Assembly (NCBI GenBank): GCA_020152595.1
Contig: JAIGNY010004522.1
Coordinates: 229,501-293,500, forward strand
DNA length: 64,000 nucleotides
Reading direction: 5' to 3'
Source of the DNA: Chiridota heheva
Lineage: Eukaryota; Echinodermata; Holothuroidea; Apodida; Chiridotidae
The stretch's first letter is position 1; each line of letters starts with the position of its first letter. Shown here one piece after another: positions 51,576 through 63,269 of this stretch. The notes beneath the pieces are model-generated. The model was not told the origin of the DNA. It ran no database searches and saw only the letters and a list, made by a program, of their open reading frames with translations. Both the position numbers and the translations under genes were made by a program.

Positions 51576-51636
51576 TGCAACCAACGGCACAGCAAGATTC
51601 CAGCATAATTATCTTACAAAAATAATCTTAAATAAC

Positions 51637-51800
51637 TACAGACTTCCGTGGTGTAGTGGTTAGTGCTTAGTCCTCTCACCTACACGTCCCGGGTTCGAAT
51701 CCCGGTGGGTCTGCAACCAGTGAGTTCACAACTGATTATCAAAGGCCGTGGCCGTCTTGATACAATGTCCAGCACTCGATGCTTCCTATATAGCATATAG
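51637..51800 (+). mobile_element. tRNA-derived SINE, family S2, copy 2
   Basis: The head CAGACTT (51637) pairs with GGGTCTG (51707-51713). The D-arm is GTGGTGTAGTGGTTAGTGC, the anticodon-like loop CTCTCAC (as in tRNA-Glu CTC) has a disrupted 5' stem, and the T-arm is CCCGGGTTCGAATCCCGG. The body has GATTATCAAAGGCCGTGGCC, shared with copy 1 on the other strand. The broken anticodon stem and the shared body argue for a SINE rather than a working tRNA gene. Confidence 0.6.
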
Positions 51801-52189
51801 CTATGTTATATAACAACATGCAAACGTATGTAAGTCTAATTAAGTGTACAGCAGACGACAGTGGCTTTGACCGACAAAATGGCGATGTAAACGAAGTCAT
51901 GTGACCTCGTGACGTTGGCTGAAACACCCTAATAGTACTAGGCATATGCGCTTCTCTCTCAGTGAGCAGGTGAGTAAGCATTTGTAAAACGTTGATGACG
52001 TTTATAATGACATCATTGCGATTTGCTATGAGACGATTGCGCATCTTTAAAATAGCAAATATAATTTGTGTGATAAACATTAAAAACTCATTCTTCAGAG
52101 TTATAATCTATATAGGTGTGTTGGTCAGGTGATACTGCAATTTTACACCGCTCCCTTACATCTGAAGGACCGTTCTGGCTTTATACATC

Positions 52190-54440
52190 AAAAACCATCA
52201 AGTTTTGAAGTACAGTTGTTGTCTACTCAAAATCCTTGTCCGTAGCCGTTCCTTACACACCACCAAAAAGGAATCTTGTTCATGATGACCCCTTTCCCAA
52301 AGAGTTTGAACGTTTTGTTAGTGAATCAACTTTATTTCAGGAAAAAAGTGTTAATATGAGGTTACTTCAATATTCATGCTGACCAGTCACACAGCCCAGG
52401 GTCCTTGCACTTCTCAAATATCTTGCAAGGCCACATAAGAGCAATGATGGGAGAGATTATCGTGGCTTGAAAATCAAGCTGATAACTATGAGGCATTCTT
52501 GGTAGTTGATCCCTGTTGGAACGGACAGTTTTACTATCGATGCTTTTTTCAATACTACACAGGAACTCTTACAATGTGTTCTCGACAAGCATGCCCCAGT
52601 GGTGACACGTCAAAGGAAATCCAAGAAAGCTGTCCATGGTTTGACAACCATCTGAATGAGCTGCGTTATAAGCTTATAGCCTGTGAACGTCGTTGGAGGA
52701 AATCCAACTTCAGTTTCATCGTCAGATGTATGAGGAAATGCGGGACAAAGTCAACCTTCCCATATCTTATTCAAAAATTAAATACTATCAAGAGAAATTT
52801 TCTTCAGGTTATCGTTCACCTTGAAATTAACCTATGATGCTCTGAACGGTCGCCTGGCAGGCAGGTTTGTTATTTGAGGATCCAATTACAGAGTGTTTGC
52901 TCATCAGTTCCTTCACTGTTGTTACTCATGATGAATTGAAGGATGTCACTATTTCTTCTCCACCAAAGTCATGTTTACTTGGTACATTACCTACACGGTT
53001 GCTTATAGGCCTAGTTGCTTATAAATTCATTGGAGCCGTACCTACCATTTTTGACAGATCTGGCAAATCTGTCGCTTTCATCAGGTGAGGTCTTGGCATC
53101 TTCTAAGGTAGCAATAATTACATAAATTCTAAAGAAGTCTGCTCTTGATCCAGCAGTGAAAAAGAATTACAGACCTATCTCTAATTTTGTCCTTCTTATG
53201 GAAGTCAATTGAGCGCATTGTTTTGAAACGGCTTAATGATCAACTGCATGACAACAATTGAGACGAATGCTTGCAGTCGGCATACAAAATGCAACATTAA
53301 ATCAAAATCTTTAAAACAAAGAAAAAAAAGTGTACCGCAAGGTTCGATTCTGGGGCCTGTGCTTTTTTTCATTTACACAATGCCCATCAAGCAAATAATT
53401 AAGAAGAAGAATGTGAACTATCACAAATATGCTGATGATCTTCAATTGTATGTTTGTTACAATCCTGCTGATCCAGAAGATACCACTCTTGCTGTCAACA
53501 GATTACAATCGTGTTTTCTGAGATAAGACAATGGATGTCACTCAGTTATTTACAGCTTAACAACTGAACAAAGAAAAAAATAACTTCTCAACTTAATGTC
53601 ATCTTGTCAACATCGCACTTTCGGCACTCAAGTCCACAGTAATTGACGGCACAATTTTTATTTTGTAACGAATCTTAGCGTCGTGTTTGATCAACACCTC
53701 ACAATGGAGCATCAAGTATCAAGTGTAATCAGGACCTGCCATCTTATCTTCGAAACATCGGCGAAGCTCGCCATTTTTATTGACTCAAGCTTGCAAGACA
53801 GTCACCCAATGCCTTGTTACATCAAGACTTGATTACTGTTGGTCTCTTTTTTACAGGAATCCCTCACTCTCAAACATAAATTAAACGTCTTCAGCTTATG
53901 CAAAACAAAGCAGCCGGGTTGTTACAAAGCGCACTTATGTTGATCACATGACACCAATACTTGTTGAATTACATTGGCTACCCTGTCATCTTAAAGTACA
54001 TTTTGCCTTCTGATCTATATCTTAAAATGTTTCCACAAGCTTACACCTGTACACCGTCTTATCTTCAGGACATATTCATAATTTATCATCCCAACCAACC
54101 TTAGAGATCCTCAACTGAAAAACTCACACTAGTTACCTTTCCTTTAAAAACGAGAATAGGGAACCAGGCTTCATACCATGATGGCCCAACACTGCAGAAT
54201 GAACTTTTACCCTTAAAAATCAGAAACACTTCTTCCATTGATGTCTTCAAAAACACCTGAAGATATGATTTTTCTCTCCGAGAAAAGCTTCCTGCATGTA
54301 TAGTAACAGTTTTGTGTCCATCATTTATATTTTCATGTTTTTACCTTATTGTTGGATTATTTGTTTATGGAGTTTCGTTTTGTTCTGTAAAGTGCAGAGA
54401 ACCTTGGGATTCTGCGCTATAGAAGCATCGAGGAAGAAAG
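52190..54440 (+). pseudogene. LINE (CR1/L2-like) remnant: endonuclease, RT and 3' end
   Basis: An endonuclease remnant (about 52240-52400) leads into a linker with HAPVVTRQR-like and FDNHLNELRYKLIACERRWR (52640-52700), typical between endonuclease and RT. RT blocks follow: KNYRPISN (about 53162-53185); a deletion; [13 protein letters not shown] (53329-53367); and [10 protein letters not shown] (53425-53454) with the intact catalytic Asp pair. The thumb and tail are scattered over frames to 54250. The 3' end ACCTTGGGATTCTGCGCTAT (54401-54420) matches the fragment at 31080-31400. Many stops; an internal deletion removes part of RT motifs 1-3. Confidence 0.8.
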
Positions 54441-55990
54441 TAAGTATATTCACCCATTCTTTAGATTTATTATAATCTATCAATTCACCACCAAATTACC
54501 CAAAAACATTATGCTATGACTTAACGGCTGCATATTGCTAAACAGTTTAAACTCCGTTCACTGAGCATACTTCAATCTCCAGATCGGAAGTGTGCAGGGA
54601 CCGGACTGCCCAGGGCATGCCCACAACGTACCCCAGTAGCGTGTCTAAAGGGGGTATTGGCTTATCCCCTAAATAGAGCCACAGAATCCCCCCCTCCACT
54701 TCCTCAAATAAGAGAATGGGAATGGAAGGGGGGGTGAGCGTCTTAATAATATGTGTTTTATAGGGTTTCAGCTCCCCAAAACAAAACGCTAGAATATTAG
54801 CACTTTGTAGAGCGCATGCCTCCGCCCGTTGCAATTCTAACATGCCTAGAATAATTTTGAGAGTTCATTTGATCCCCATACCCTCTATAATCTACCCCAG
54901 AAATTCTAGGCCCACCAAGATTCATCCCCAAGTTTTGATCTGTAAGGATCATTTGCATTCTGAACACTTGAAGATTATCTTCTGATTGATTTCTTTGAAA
55001 GTCATATCATTGTTTTCAGTTTATTTCAGACTAGGCATTCATTGTTTGAGTTTCTTTCAGTTAAGATTCATGTTCCACTATTTTCCATTCATGGCAGAAA
55101 TCAATTGTTTTTATTTCATTCATAGTAGAGACCTCTTGATTTAATTTTCAATAAGTCCAGAAAATGTATTCTTGGTTTTTGTTTCCATGACATCAATTCA
55201 TTGTTCATCACATTCCATTGAAAAGTTTTCAACTGTTTCTTGACAGACCTTACCCTAAACATCCTTACCCCTCAATTTCTGCTCTTCCTTTTCATCAATA
55301 CGTCCAAAATTTAAATCATTTGTTCCTTCAGCAAAAATTAAACCATATATCATATTTAATTCAAATCCAATCATCAGCTCTTGAGATATTCTAATGACAG
55401 ACAAACTCAGCATAAAATGTCCCCACCCCCTCATTTTCACCCTTCCCCTGGTTCCAATATATCTCAAATTTTAATCACATCTTCCTTAAGCAGTAAGAAA
55501 CCACATATCAAATTTAATCCAAATCCAATCATCAGTTCTTCAGATATTTTTCACAAACAAACAGAGGCGAAAACATAACCTTCGTCAGTCCGTCCAATTT
55601 CATTTGTGGAGGTGAAAATGATAGATGGAAGCGACAGTTCAATCATAATGAAACTGCATGTAAAAATTAGTTTAAAAATGCTTACCTTATTCCTCTATTA
55701 CTTACTGCTGCTAAATATTAGTGAAATAATTCCAGTATTGTCTGCAAATCCTGTTTTTGTTTTCTTAGCCTCAATTTTGTTGTTTTTATGTAAATTTTTA
55801 TTTTTATTTATGAATTCAACCTATCAAGTTGCACTATCAGCTTCTTGTGCACTGTATCCTAGATCAACGTAGTATTGTCATGGAAATACCGACACTGAGT
55901 CTTTCGAAGTTGAGAACATTAGGTGCATATTCTCTTTCTGTTTGACGTCATTCTGACTGATGCAACCTTATTTCAAATGTTCAATGCTGT
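54440..55990. other. Non-coding stretch with an internal similarity
   Basis: No supported gene. AAACCATATATCAT(A)TTTAAT TCAAATCCAATCATCAG at 55341 recurs at 55499, a diverged 160-bp direct duplication. The 55606-55872 frame is low-complexity Leu/Phe and not convincing. Confidence 0.4.
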
Positions 55991-55996
55991 ATAGAC

Positions 55997-56346
<350 letters not shown>

Positions 56347-56876
56347 AATATTACCTTCAATTATAAGTTCAATGGTCATGCATGTTTATCTAATATTAAA
56401 GAGAGCACTCAATAACACAACAAAAGATACATAAGCTGTTCAAAACTCTTGCCTGAGAGAGAGAAGAAAAAACCCTGAAATTAAGAGTAGTTGTGACATC
56501 ATATTCTCACATTACTCAAATATCGTTGTGTATTTTATTGTAATAGGCCTATCTTGTGACTTAATATTCATTGGATTTGCCAGGAGAGAACTAAAGGAGA
56601 ATCGTGCCAAGTAATTAACAGTGTTTAAAAATGTCTCTTTGATCCCAAAACAAGCGAAAAGGTAAACCATGCACTAATAACTCAAACATTATGTCCGAAC
56701 GCTGAACTTTAAAGATCTTAATCTTGGCGGAAAACTGTTAAACACCCCAGGTGGGGTAAAAGGAGTCAGGATGAGCAAGGAAAGGCTCTTTTTTTATTTT
56801 TTGCTTTTAAAGCTAAGTGCATCATGGTCAGCCATGCAATTTCCTGAACCAGTTAGCCATGGGTGACCTAATTTGG

Positions 56877-56982
56877 AGGTTTTATCTTACCACATAACCT
56901 CCAATTAGTTTTAAAAAAAATGACAATAAATGGTTTTATCTTACCACATTACCTCCACTTAGTTAAGAAAAAAAAATGACAA
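56877..56982. repeat. Tandem duplication, about 54 bp
   Basis: GGTTTTATCTTACCACATAA CCTCCAATTAGTT, then an A-run and TGACAAT, is repeated once with three substitutions. Confidence 0.8.
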
Positions 56983-57794
56983 TTATACTTTGTAAATTGG
57001 TTTTCAGGGAATCAGGACTACTAAATAGTTATAGGTGATATTTTGTGTTATGAATATAGAAATATGTCAGGCATGATAATACAAAATTAAAAAATAGGCA
57101 CAACAAGAGACCATAAAGAATCTATGTGGCAAAGTTTGAACATAATTCACAAATAAGCTTTCGAAGATATCAACAGTAACATAATTTTACATGTAGCCCC
57201 TCCTATGTTCATGACATTAGGTCCGTAATCAAGGGGTACGAGGGTGCGGACGCACCCCTCCCATCGCCACCCCACCCCTTCCCCTTCCCCAAAAAAACCG
57301 ACTCGCAAATTTGGTTAAAAAGCAAGATAAAAAGTAAAATAACATAAAATAAGTATAGGAAGATAGAGATAGAAAGAAGGGAATAAACAAGTCAAAGAAA
57401 CCGGTGACAGGGACGTATAACCTTGGGAATGGAGGTAGACTATATGTCATACTTTATGATGATTTATTTACTCCATAATAATTTATTTTGCCCCTATTTT
57501 TGCAATGGAATTCTCCGTCAATTATGCATGTCTAAGCATGTCAAGCGGAGACATTCATCATTACATTAACTTTTGTTGTATCTACTTTTATGGAAGGGTC
57601 GCAAGTGCACTGGATTGGGCCGCCGAGAAGATCGAGGACCCGAAGGAAAGCTCATAATAATTTGTAGCCTAAAATTATGTAAAAAGCCAAAATGTATGTG
57701 TAGTTCAAACATCATCATCGGATTTTGGTGATTTCTGTTATTAGATAATTTTCCAATCCTTTTTATCGTACTGGGACGCCACCAGTTAAAAAGT

Positions 57795-58083
57795 TTAGCT
57801 AAGCTAAATCCATCCAAGTCATTAGGCTCATTGAGACGGTGCTTATCCCCGGTTTTTATGGCGCAAGCGGATGAGAGTACATTACTCCCCCTGGACGAGA
57901 CGCCAGTCCATCGCAGATTAACTCCCCAGCAGTGCTGGTACTCATTTTACAGCTGAGTGGACTGAAGCAAGTAAAACAAAGTGTCTTGCTTAAGGACGCA
58001 ATGCAGCGCTTACGACGGGAATGCAACTCGGTACCTCTCGAATACAAGCATAACTCCCTAACCACAGAGCAACAGCAACTCTG
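57795..58083 (-). mobile_element. tRNA-derived SINE with conserved core, minus strand
   Basis: Read on the minus strand: head GTTGCTCTGTGGTTAGGGAG (A-box-like) and GAGTTGCATTCCCG (degenerate B-box). Next comes the core AAGCAAGACACTTTGTTTTA then CAGTCCACTCAGCTGTAAAA TGAGTACC, a phrase I know from dispersed SINE-type repeats of many marine animals. A tail region ends in CTTGGATGGATTT. No coding potential. Confidence 0.65.
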
Positions 58084-58084
58084 A

Positions 58085-59330
58085 AAAAAAGTTTAGGGGA
58101 TCGAATATTGTCTACAACTGTCAAATCCAGAAAGCCGAGACCAACTTATCACTTTGTAATTCATGAATCTTCTGTTACCTGCTACTGAAGAGCAGACACA
58201 GCAGTCGCATTGAAATTCCTTCATCTTGTTTTTTTCTTCAGTTAAGTATTGTTTACCGCGTTACTTCCGCATTGCCACCTTATTGAGTTATGTGATCTGC
58301 TCCCAAAATAGCATGATCTAAAGATCTAAGCGACCTGTTGGCCTAAATGCCATACGTTTCGCAAGTGAAGCGCAAGCTTTTTTGTCAAATGAGAGACAAG
58401 AATTATTTTGAAATTTGCAATGTTTAGATGGCTACCGTCAACTGATCACAAATTTAGATAACTTTTGTCCCTTGATATTAACCGATCCCTGTTCACCTTT
58501 CTTGACTTTACTTAGTGAAGGGTTTTCTTGTTAGAGCCTACGGCTGACAACGCACCCAGTGACGTAATTCCGCGGCCCTGCCCGGCCAGAACCGGGGACA
58601 CCCTGTCTAAGAGTCTAAAGGGAACCCTGTGGATGCCCACCGACTAAGAACCAGGCTGCCTTTTGTTTTTTTAGGAAGCTTGAAAAATGACTTCTAAATT
58701 GCTACCAAAATGCCCAAAGTCCCACCAGGAGTTTGCTTTTTTTTTATTTTAGGGATGTCGAGATTGTCAGAGAGAGATGGACCCCACAAGCGGCCTTAAG
58801 TACCCCAGACTTACGTCACACTGCTCGCACCCATTTTTGCTTACAACCTACATCGTATTTTAAAATGCACCCCTTAATCCTTCAAAAACGACCGCCCCCT
58901 CCCCCTCTTCTAAATTCCAAATACTAGTGTTACGGCCCTGACATCACAAACAAAATCATTAGGATCATTTACAGACAATGATGCATCAATATTTATCAAG
59001 TACTATTAGTCGATTTTTATTACATAAATCATAACTCAAAAAACAAAAGAATCTTTTATAAATATTGATCTATACTCAAAATTGCATGCTCTTTCACCAA
59101 AGCATAACTCTGGCATGATTATGTTTCATAGGGAAGTTCCACGGTTTCACATGTCACGTGAGTTATTGCTACGCCTATCTGTTAAAATTGGTACCAACCA
59201 GGACAATCGTTTCGCAAATCATTGTTGGGGATTTTTGTGATACCATTCTGCAACTCAATCAAGTCATTCAACAGTCCGGTAGCACGCCTAATAATGGGAA
59301 CATAAATGTTCCTATTAATTGGAACATTTT
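58085..59330. other. Non-coding stretch
   Basis: Nothing recognisable beyond a C-rich block at 58890-58912. Frames are short and without motifs. Confidence 0.4.
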
Positions 59331-59342
59331 GCTACATGGAAG

Positions 59343-59530
59343 CCGCCATTTTGTGATATTTCCCATGATCCTTTGCTATCCTAACGTTAAATCTTTATGC
59401 AATGTTACATTTTTCAAATTTAAAATACGTCTGGGAAAAATATCTTTGCTAGGGGAAACTTAAAACTTATGAAAAGACCTTCATTACTGTCATGGCTACA
59501 ACTTTTCTATTCCCATTTGATATGTTCACC
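59343..59530. repeat. Third copy of the CGCCATTTT / GATCCTTT module
   Basis: CCGCCATTTTGTGATATTTC CC, ATGATCCTTTGCTA, then TTCAAATTTAAAATACGTCTGGGAAAAAT-like sequence and GGGGAAACTTAAA, follow the order of 38833-38960. The plus-strand frame at 59158-59463 overlaps it and is therefore doubted as a gene. Confidence 0.5.
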
Positions 59531-60469
59531 GCGCCGTTTTCGAAATATTAGATAAAATAGACAATAGAGCTAGGCTTTTAGGCGCTAAACGGCCATTTTG
59601 AAAATTCAAATATTTTTCAATACAATGATTTTTAATACTTCAAGTACATAAATTATAAATTATGACATTTTGTTGCAACATCTGAACAATATGGCTGCAT
59701 GACTTCAATATTCTCGTGTGTTATAAATGTCTATTAATAGGCATGCTTCCGGACTATTCAAGATCACGAAAGTGTAATACTTTTTACCCCGTTTAATCAT
59801 TCTACAGGCTCTATATACTTGTGCAATGGGAGACGAAAATGGAGGCCCTGTTCCCCTCCCCTGAATATAGAAAATCTTATTTCCCTTCTCCTCCGGTGGA
59901 AAAGTATTAAGCCCTACTAGTATATGCCTGGATGGGAGGGTATTAGATCAACCCCAGTGCACCGACAGAGTAAGGTTTAAACGTGCAATTCCACTGAGAA
60001 GACAATGAAATAGCTCCAGCAATTACTACCGTGAAAACTTGAGACTTGATAAGTTGTCATTCATAATTCTCACATACGTTAAAAAAGTGGGAATCGAAAA
60101 GAAAACCCACAGGCGTTAAACAAAAATTGAAAGACAAGATTTCTCAAAAAAATTATTGGTCATGTTGAAATCAAATAAGCTTGTCGGTTTCAATCCACGG
60201 CTCACCGCTTCGGGGGTAATGTGTCATAGCTAGACTGATAATTTCTTAAAAATAGATATCCTGCGTAGGCAGGTAGGAATGGGGTTGTTATCCCATAGCT
60301 GCAACCGCATGAACTGATAAAGGCAGTGGCACCTCCTTAGACTCACAGGGACCGCGGAGACTATTTTGTTTGCTGTGCAAACGAAAAAGTATGACCTGAG
60401 TGGATTTCACCTTCCCAATTTTCACGGATGACAAGTAAAATTGGGATATTATAAACATATAATTGAAAC

Positions 60470-60860
60470 AATTGGTAAAATTGAAGGAACATTTCGTCAA
60501 ATTATTTGAAAGTTTGGTGAAATATGTCAACATATTTCCCGAAAATTGATATAAAGTCCCTCAAAATTGCCTAAAAATGAAGGAAATTTCCCGAAATTTG
60601 CCAAAATGAATGCAATTTCCTTAAAATCGAAAGAAAAAAAAATCCTGAAAATAAAGGTAAAATTGATGGAAAATCTGGTAAAATTATTTAAAATCCTGGT
60701 CAAAATTCTCGAAAATTGACAAATTTTCTTCAAAATTAAAGAAAGTTACCTAGAAATAGGCAAATTTTCCTAAAAATGTCGATGAATTCATCGAAATGTT
60801 AAAAAAGTGCCCAAAAATGAATGAAATTTCCAGAAAATTGCCAAAAGGTGGTCAAATACA
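60470..60860. repeat. GAAAATT-type array, copy F
   Basis: Phrases TTCCCGAAAATTGATATAAA and CCTAAAAATGAAGGAAATTT, degenerate, about 390 bp. The short minus-strand frames rich in Phe and Asn here are by-products. Confidence 0.65.
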
Positions 60861-60953
60861 GCATTTTCAGTTTACAGTAATCCGCAGGTGAGAATTATCG
60901 GTAGGTGTATTATATAATCTTTAGTTAAATTAAATTAAATTAAAATAAAAAAG

Positions 60954-61215
60954 AGGTCAGAGGTCAAATACTTGTTCAAAATTAATTGTGCCAATTTAAG
61001 CACAGAAGGTCAACTTAGATGTGGCCCGCAGAATTGTGACCTCAAAGGTCAAGTGGCAATAAACCTAATTTTGACCTTCCTGCTGCAGTTTTGAATGGAA
61101 AGCAAGTTCGTTGTGGATGGGATTTAAATGGTAAAGTATCAGTCTCTTGCGATGTATGATGTATTGGTGCTTCGAAAGGTCAGAGGTCAAGGACATAACA
61201 GTTCACATTTGACCT
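60954..61215 (+). promoter_or_regulatory. Cluster of AGGTCA nuclear-receptor half-sites
   Basis: Perfect direct repeats with one-base spacing (AGGTCAGAGGTCA) lie at 60954-60966 and 61177-61189. An everted pair TGACCTCAAAGGTCA lies at 61037-61051. Further AGGTCA or TGACCT sites are at 61008 (AAGGTCA), 61073 and 61210. DR1 is the classic RXR-heterodimer/HNF4 element (established). Regulatory use here is inference, and the block could be part of a repeat. Confidence 0.4.
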
Positions 61216-61296
61216 TTCCCATCACAACAGTGCAATATTCACCATCTGTCACCCATAATGTGTAAATCCCCATTCAACCATGAAGCTATTAGTTAA

Positions 61297-61704
61297 GGCC
61301 TACCCACCGAAGACGATCTGAAACGTTTGGATCCGGAACGCAATAATATCATTGTCATTGACGATCTCATGAGTAAACTGAATCCAATTGTCACGACACT
61401 GTTTACCAAGGCAGTCATCACCGAAACATATCTTGTGCACAATCTGTTTTTCAAAGGTGGACGTACCCTCAGTCTCAACACCTATTATCTCGTCTACTTC
61501 AAAAATCCGCGCGATGCTTCTTCTATCGATCATTTGGCTCATCAAATGTGTCCTGGACGGGAGCGTTACGTCCGCGAAGCCTACACCGACGCCACACGAG
61601 AGCCGCATAGTTACCTGTTCATCTATTTTACCCCTACGACGCCCGATCGATATTGTCTGCAGACCGGTCAGTTCGACGGACGCTACGTGTATATACCAAG
61701 ATAA
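61297..61704 (+). pseudogene. Polinton packaging ATPase (FtsK/HerA type), C-terminal half
   Basis: Open after a TAA at 61294-61296 to TAA at 61702-61704, about 135 residues. NIIVIDDLM (about 61342-61368) is the Walker B strand with the acidic pair. TETYLVHNLFFKGGRTLSLN corresponds to the sensor-type Q/H-N-L-F segment, followed by YYLVYFKNPRDASSIDHLA, MCPGRERYVREAY and DATREPHSYLF, all in the order seen in Polinton ATPases. The family motor pumps DNA into capsids. The N-terminal Walker A (P-loop) half is missing upstream, so it cannot hydrolyse ATP as it stands. The remaining frame itself is free of stops. Confidence 0.75.
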
Positions 61705-62140
61705 ATAAATTATTGTCTAACGAGTTTATTTGACGTTATGACGTGGTCCCGTAAAGTGTCGATCAAAAAATAAACAATGTTTGGTTTGTAGCTCTGCCTT
61801 TTGGATAATTGTTTGAATTGCAGTGTTGATGTCACTGTACATATAATTTATTTGTTGCTTATGAGGTTTCTATCATGGAAAAATTCGACGAAGTGTTAAA
61901 GTGGCTCGTCCTCTCTGTTTGGGTGTTTCACCCAATGTTACATGCATGGATGTGTAAAGACACTTATGAAATACTTTTACCTAAATGAGGTAATGTCATT
62001 TATCATGGAGACGTGGAGAGGTCAAGAACCCTATCTCAAAGCGATCGCTAAAGGTACATAAAAACAACGTCTTCGCGTATTGAACAACGAAATAAACATT
62101 AATATTAACACTGCTTTTTTGAGTGTGTCCTAAACGTTTT
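61705..62140. other. Spacer between Polinton genes
   Basis: No gene-sized frame. ATAAAATAAAC-like AT-rich words at 61764-61776 and GGTACATAAAAAC at 62053 are promoter-like but unproven. Confidence 0.35.
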
Positions 62141-62150
62141 AGAAGGATAC

Positions 62151-62360
62151 GTGAAGCTCAGCCCGTCGGAGAAGAAAGCCATTGCAAGACATCGACGCAA
62201 GTTGCAGGTGTTAGCCTACCCAAACATCCCACAAAAGTACAAAAGACACGTTGTAAAGCAGCTTGGTGCAGAGAAATGTTTTTTAAACATTGTCGCCCCG
62301 TTACTGAAGCAACTGCCAAGTTTGTTGTCTGCCGTAATCCCTCTTCTGTTGCAATCATGA
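62151..62360 (+). CDS. Small basic/hydrophobic Polinton protein
   Basis: A 69-codon frame beginning KLSPSEKKAIARHRRKLQVL and ending in a hydrophobic stretch (FLNIVAPLLKQLPSLLSAVI). The basic N-part plus hydrophobic C-part is a layout I associate with a short conserved protein next to the ATPase in Polintons and adintoviruses. Its role is uncertain; a small virion protein is possible. It starts at a GTG (no ATG in frame nearby), so the true start may be lost or may be upstream. The stop overlaps the next gene's start (ATGA at 62357-62360). Confidence 0.5.
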   Translation: MKLSPSEKKAIARHRRKLQVLAYPNIPQKYKRHVVKQLGAEKCFLNIVAPLLKQLPSLLSAVIPLLLQS

Positions 62361-63023
62361 GGAAGATGATGGTTGCCAACCCGGACGCGTTAACGCGCCA
62401 AACTGAGTTGTTTAAAACACCGCAAAAGACCAAGGTGATGGTCTTGGATAACAAGAGGCGAGAAATTCTGGAACAATGTGATATCACCGACGAGGAAAAG
62501 GTCAAGTTGTACGAAGTTGCTTTGGCTCTGTACACAAAATATCGACGAAAACGCTGGGCCCGCCGACACCACCACCACCGCCGACACAGCCGCAATCCCC
62601 GAGAGACAATTCATCGAAGACGTTATCACCAGCGTTACGAGGAAAAGCAGAACAGTTGACCAAGACGGTACTACGCGAGATGACATGGAGTTCTAAAGGC
62701 GAGCTGATGGTCGACGGACAAGTCTTGCCTAGAACTCACGTTTTGGATCTGATCAACGACGCAATTCGTACCCAAAAATTATCTCGCAAGGACGCAACGC
62801 GTTTGTGGAAGACTTGTCGCGTATCAATGTTCCTCAAACATTAATCGGTAATCGTGACATGTGGGATCGACTTCAACGTTTTAAATGTATAAAAAAACTC
62901 GTCGATGGCCACCCATTGAAAGGAGAAGACATCCTTTCCGTGGTAATGCGCATAGAGCCCGGGGAAGACGACGACGACGACCACACGTTGGAACCAAGAA
63001 AATCTTTCATGACATGTACATGA
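62357..63023 (+). pseudogene. Polinton conserved protein of unknown function, frameshifted
   Basis: ATG at 62357 overlaps the previous stop. The first frame has MMVANPDALTRQTELFK, then DITDEEKVKLYEVALALYTK (62477-62536). Near 62545 homology-like sequence moves to another frame (an acidic Thr/Asp-rich linker, then FIEDVITSVT). From 62656 a third frame carries WSSKGELMVDGQVLPRTHVL and DLINDAIRTQKL, and from 62805 the next one EDLSRINVPQTLIGNRDMWD. That order (linker, G-E-L-x-V-D-G box, I/L-x-D-L-I-N-D, N-V-P-x-x-L-I-G-N) recurs in Polinton-associated proteins. At least three frameshifts make it non-functional. Possible minor structural protein. Confidence 0.5.
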
Positions 63024-63269
63024 CGCAGATATCGTTATAAACAAAAGGACCGGTGGCTGCAGTACCCTGAAAGCTAATAAAACTCAATCCTTCCCATCCT
63101 TCCCATTTGGTAATGAGGTACCCGTCATGGCAAACATATCAGCACCTTTAGCGACTTAAAGCAATTTTTTACAAAACATTACACGCACCAGTGCTTGCTG
63201 CAGAGGGCGTGTGATGCATCATGACTACGAGAATATCTGCGACGGGAAAAAAGAAAGTGGAAAAACACC

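Noticed and set aside
51637-51713. Functional tRNA-Glu(CTC) gene
   Set aside because: The T-arm and acceptor are good, but the anticodon stem does not pair, and the downstream body is shared with a second tRNA-headed repeat at 50.1-50.3 kb.
55606-55872. 88-residue hydrophobic frame resembling a membrane protein
   Set aside because: Leu/Phe low-complexity from T-rich DNA, no splice context, no motif.
59158-59463. 101-residue plus-strand frame
   Set aside because: It overlaps a dispersed repeat module also found at 38.8-39.2 kb and shows no domain.
61300-61608. Minus-strand frames opposite the ATPase
   Set aside because: The plus-strand frame carries the Walker B and downstream family motifs; the minus frames have none.
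62123-62356. Upstream extension of the frame at 62357-62659
   Set aside because: This part overlaps the better-supported 69-codon frame at 62151-62360, and its residues look like a shifted reading of that gene. The His-rich end of the same frame (about 62560-62600) also looks like shifted reading.
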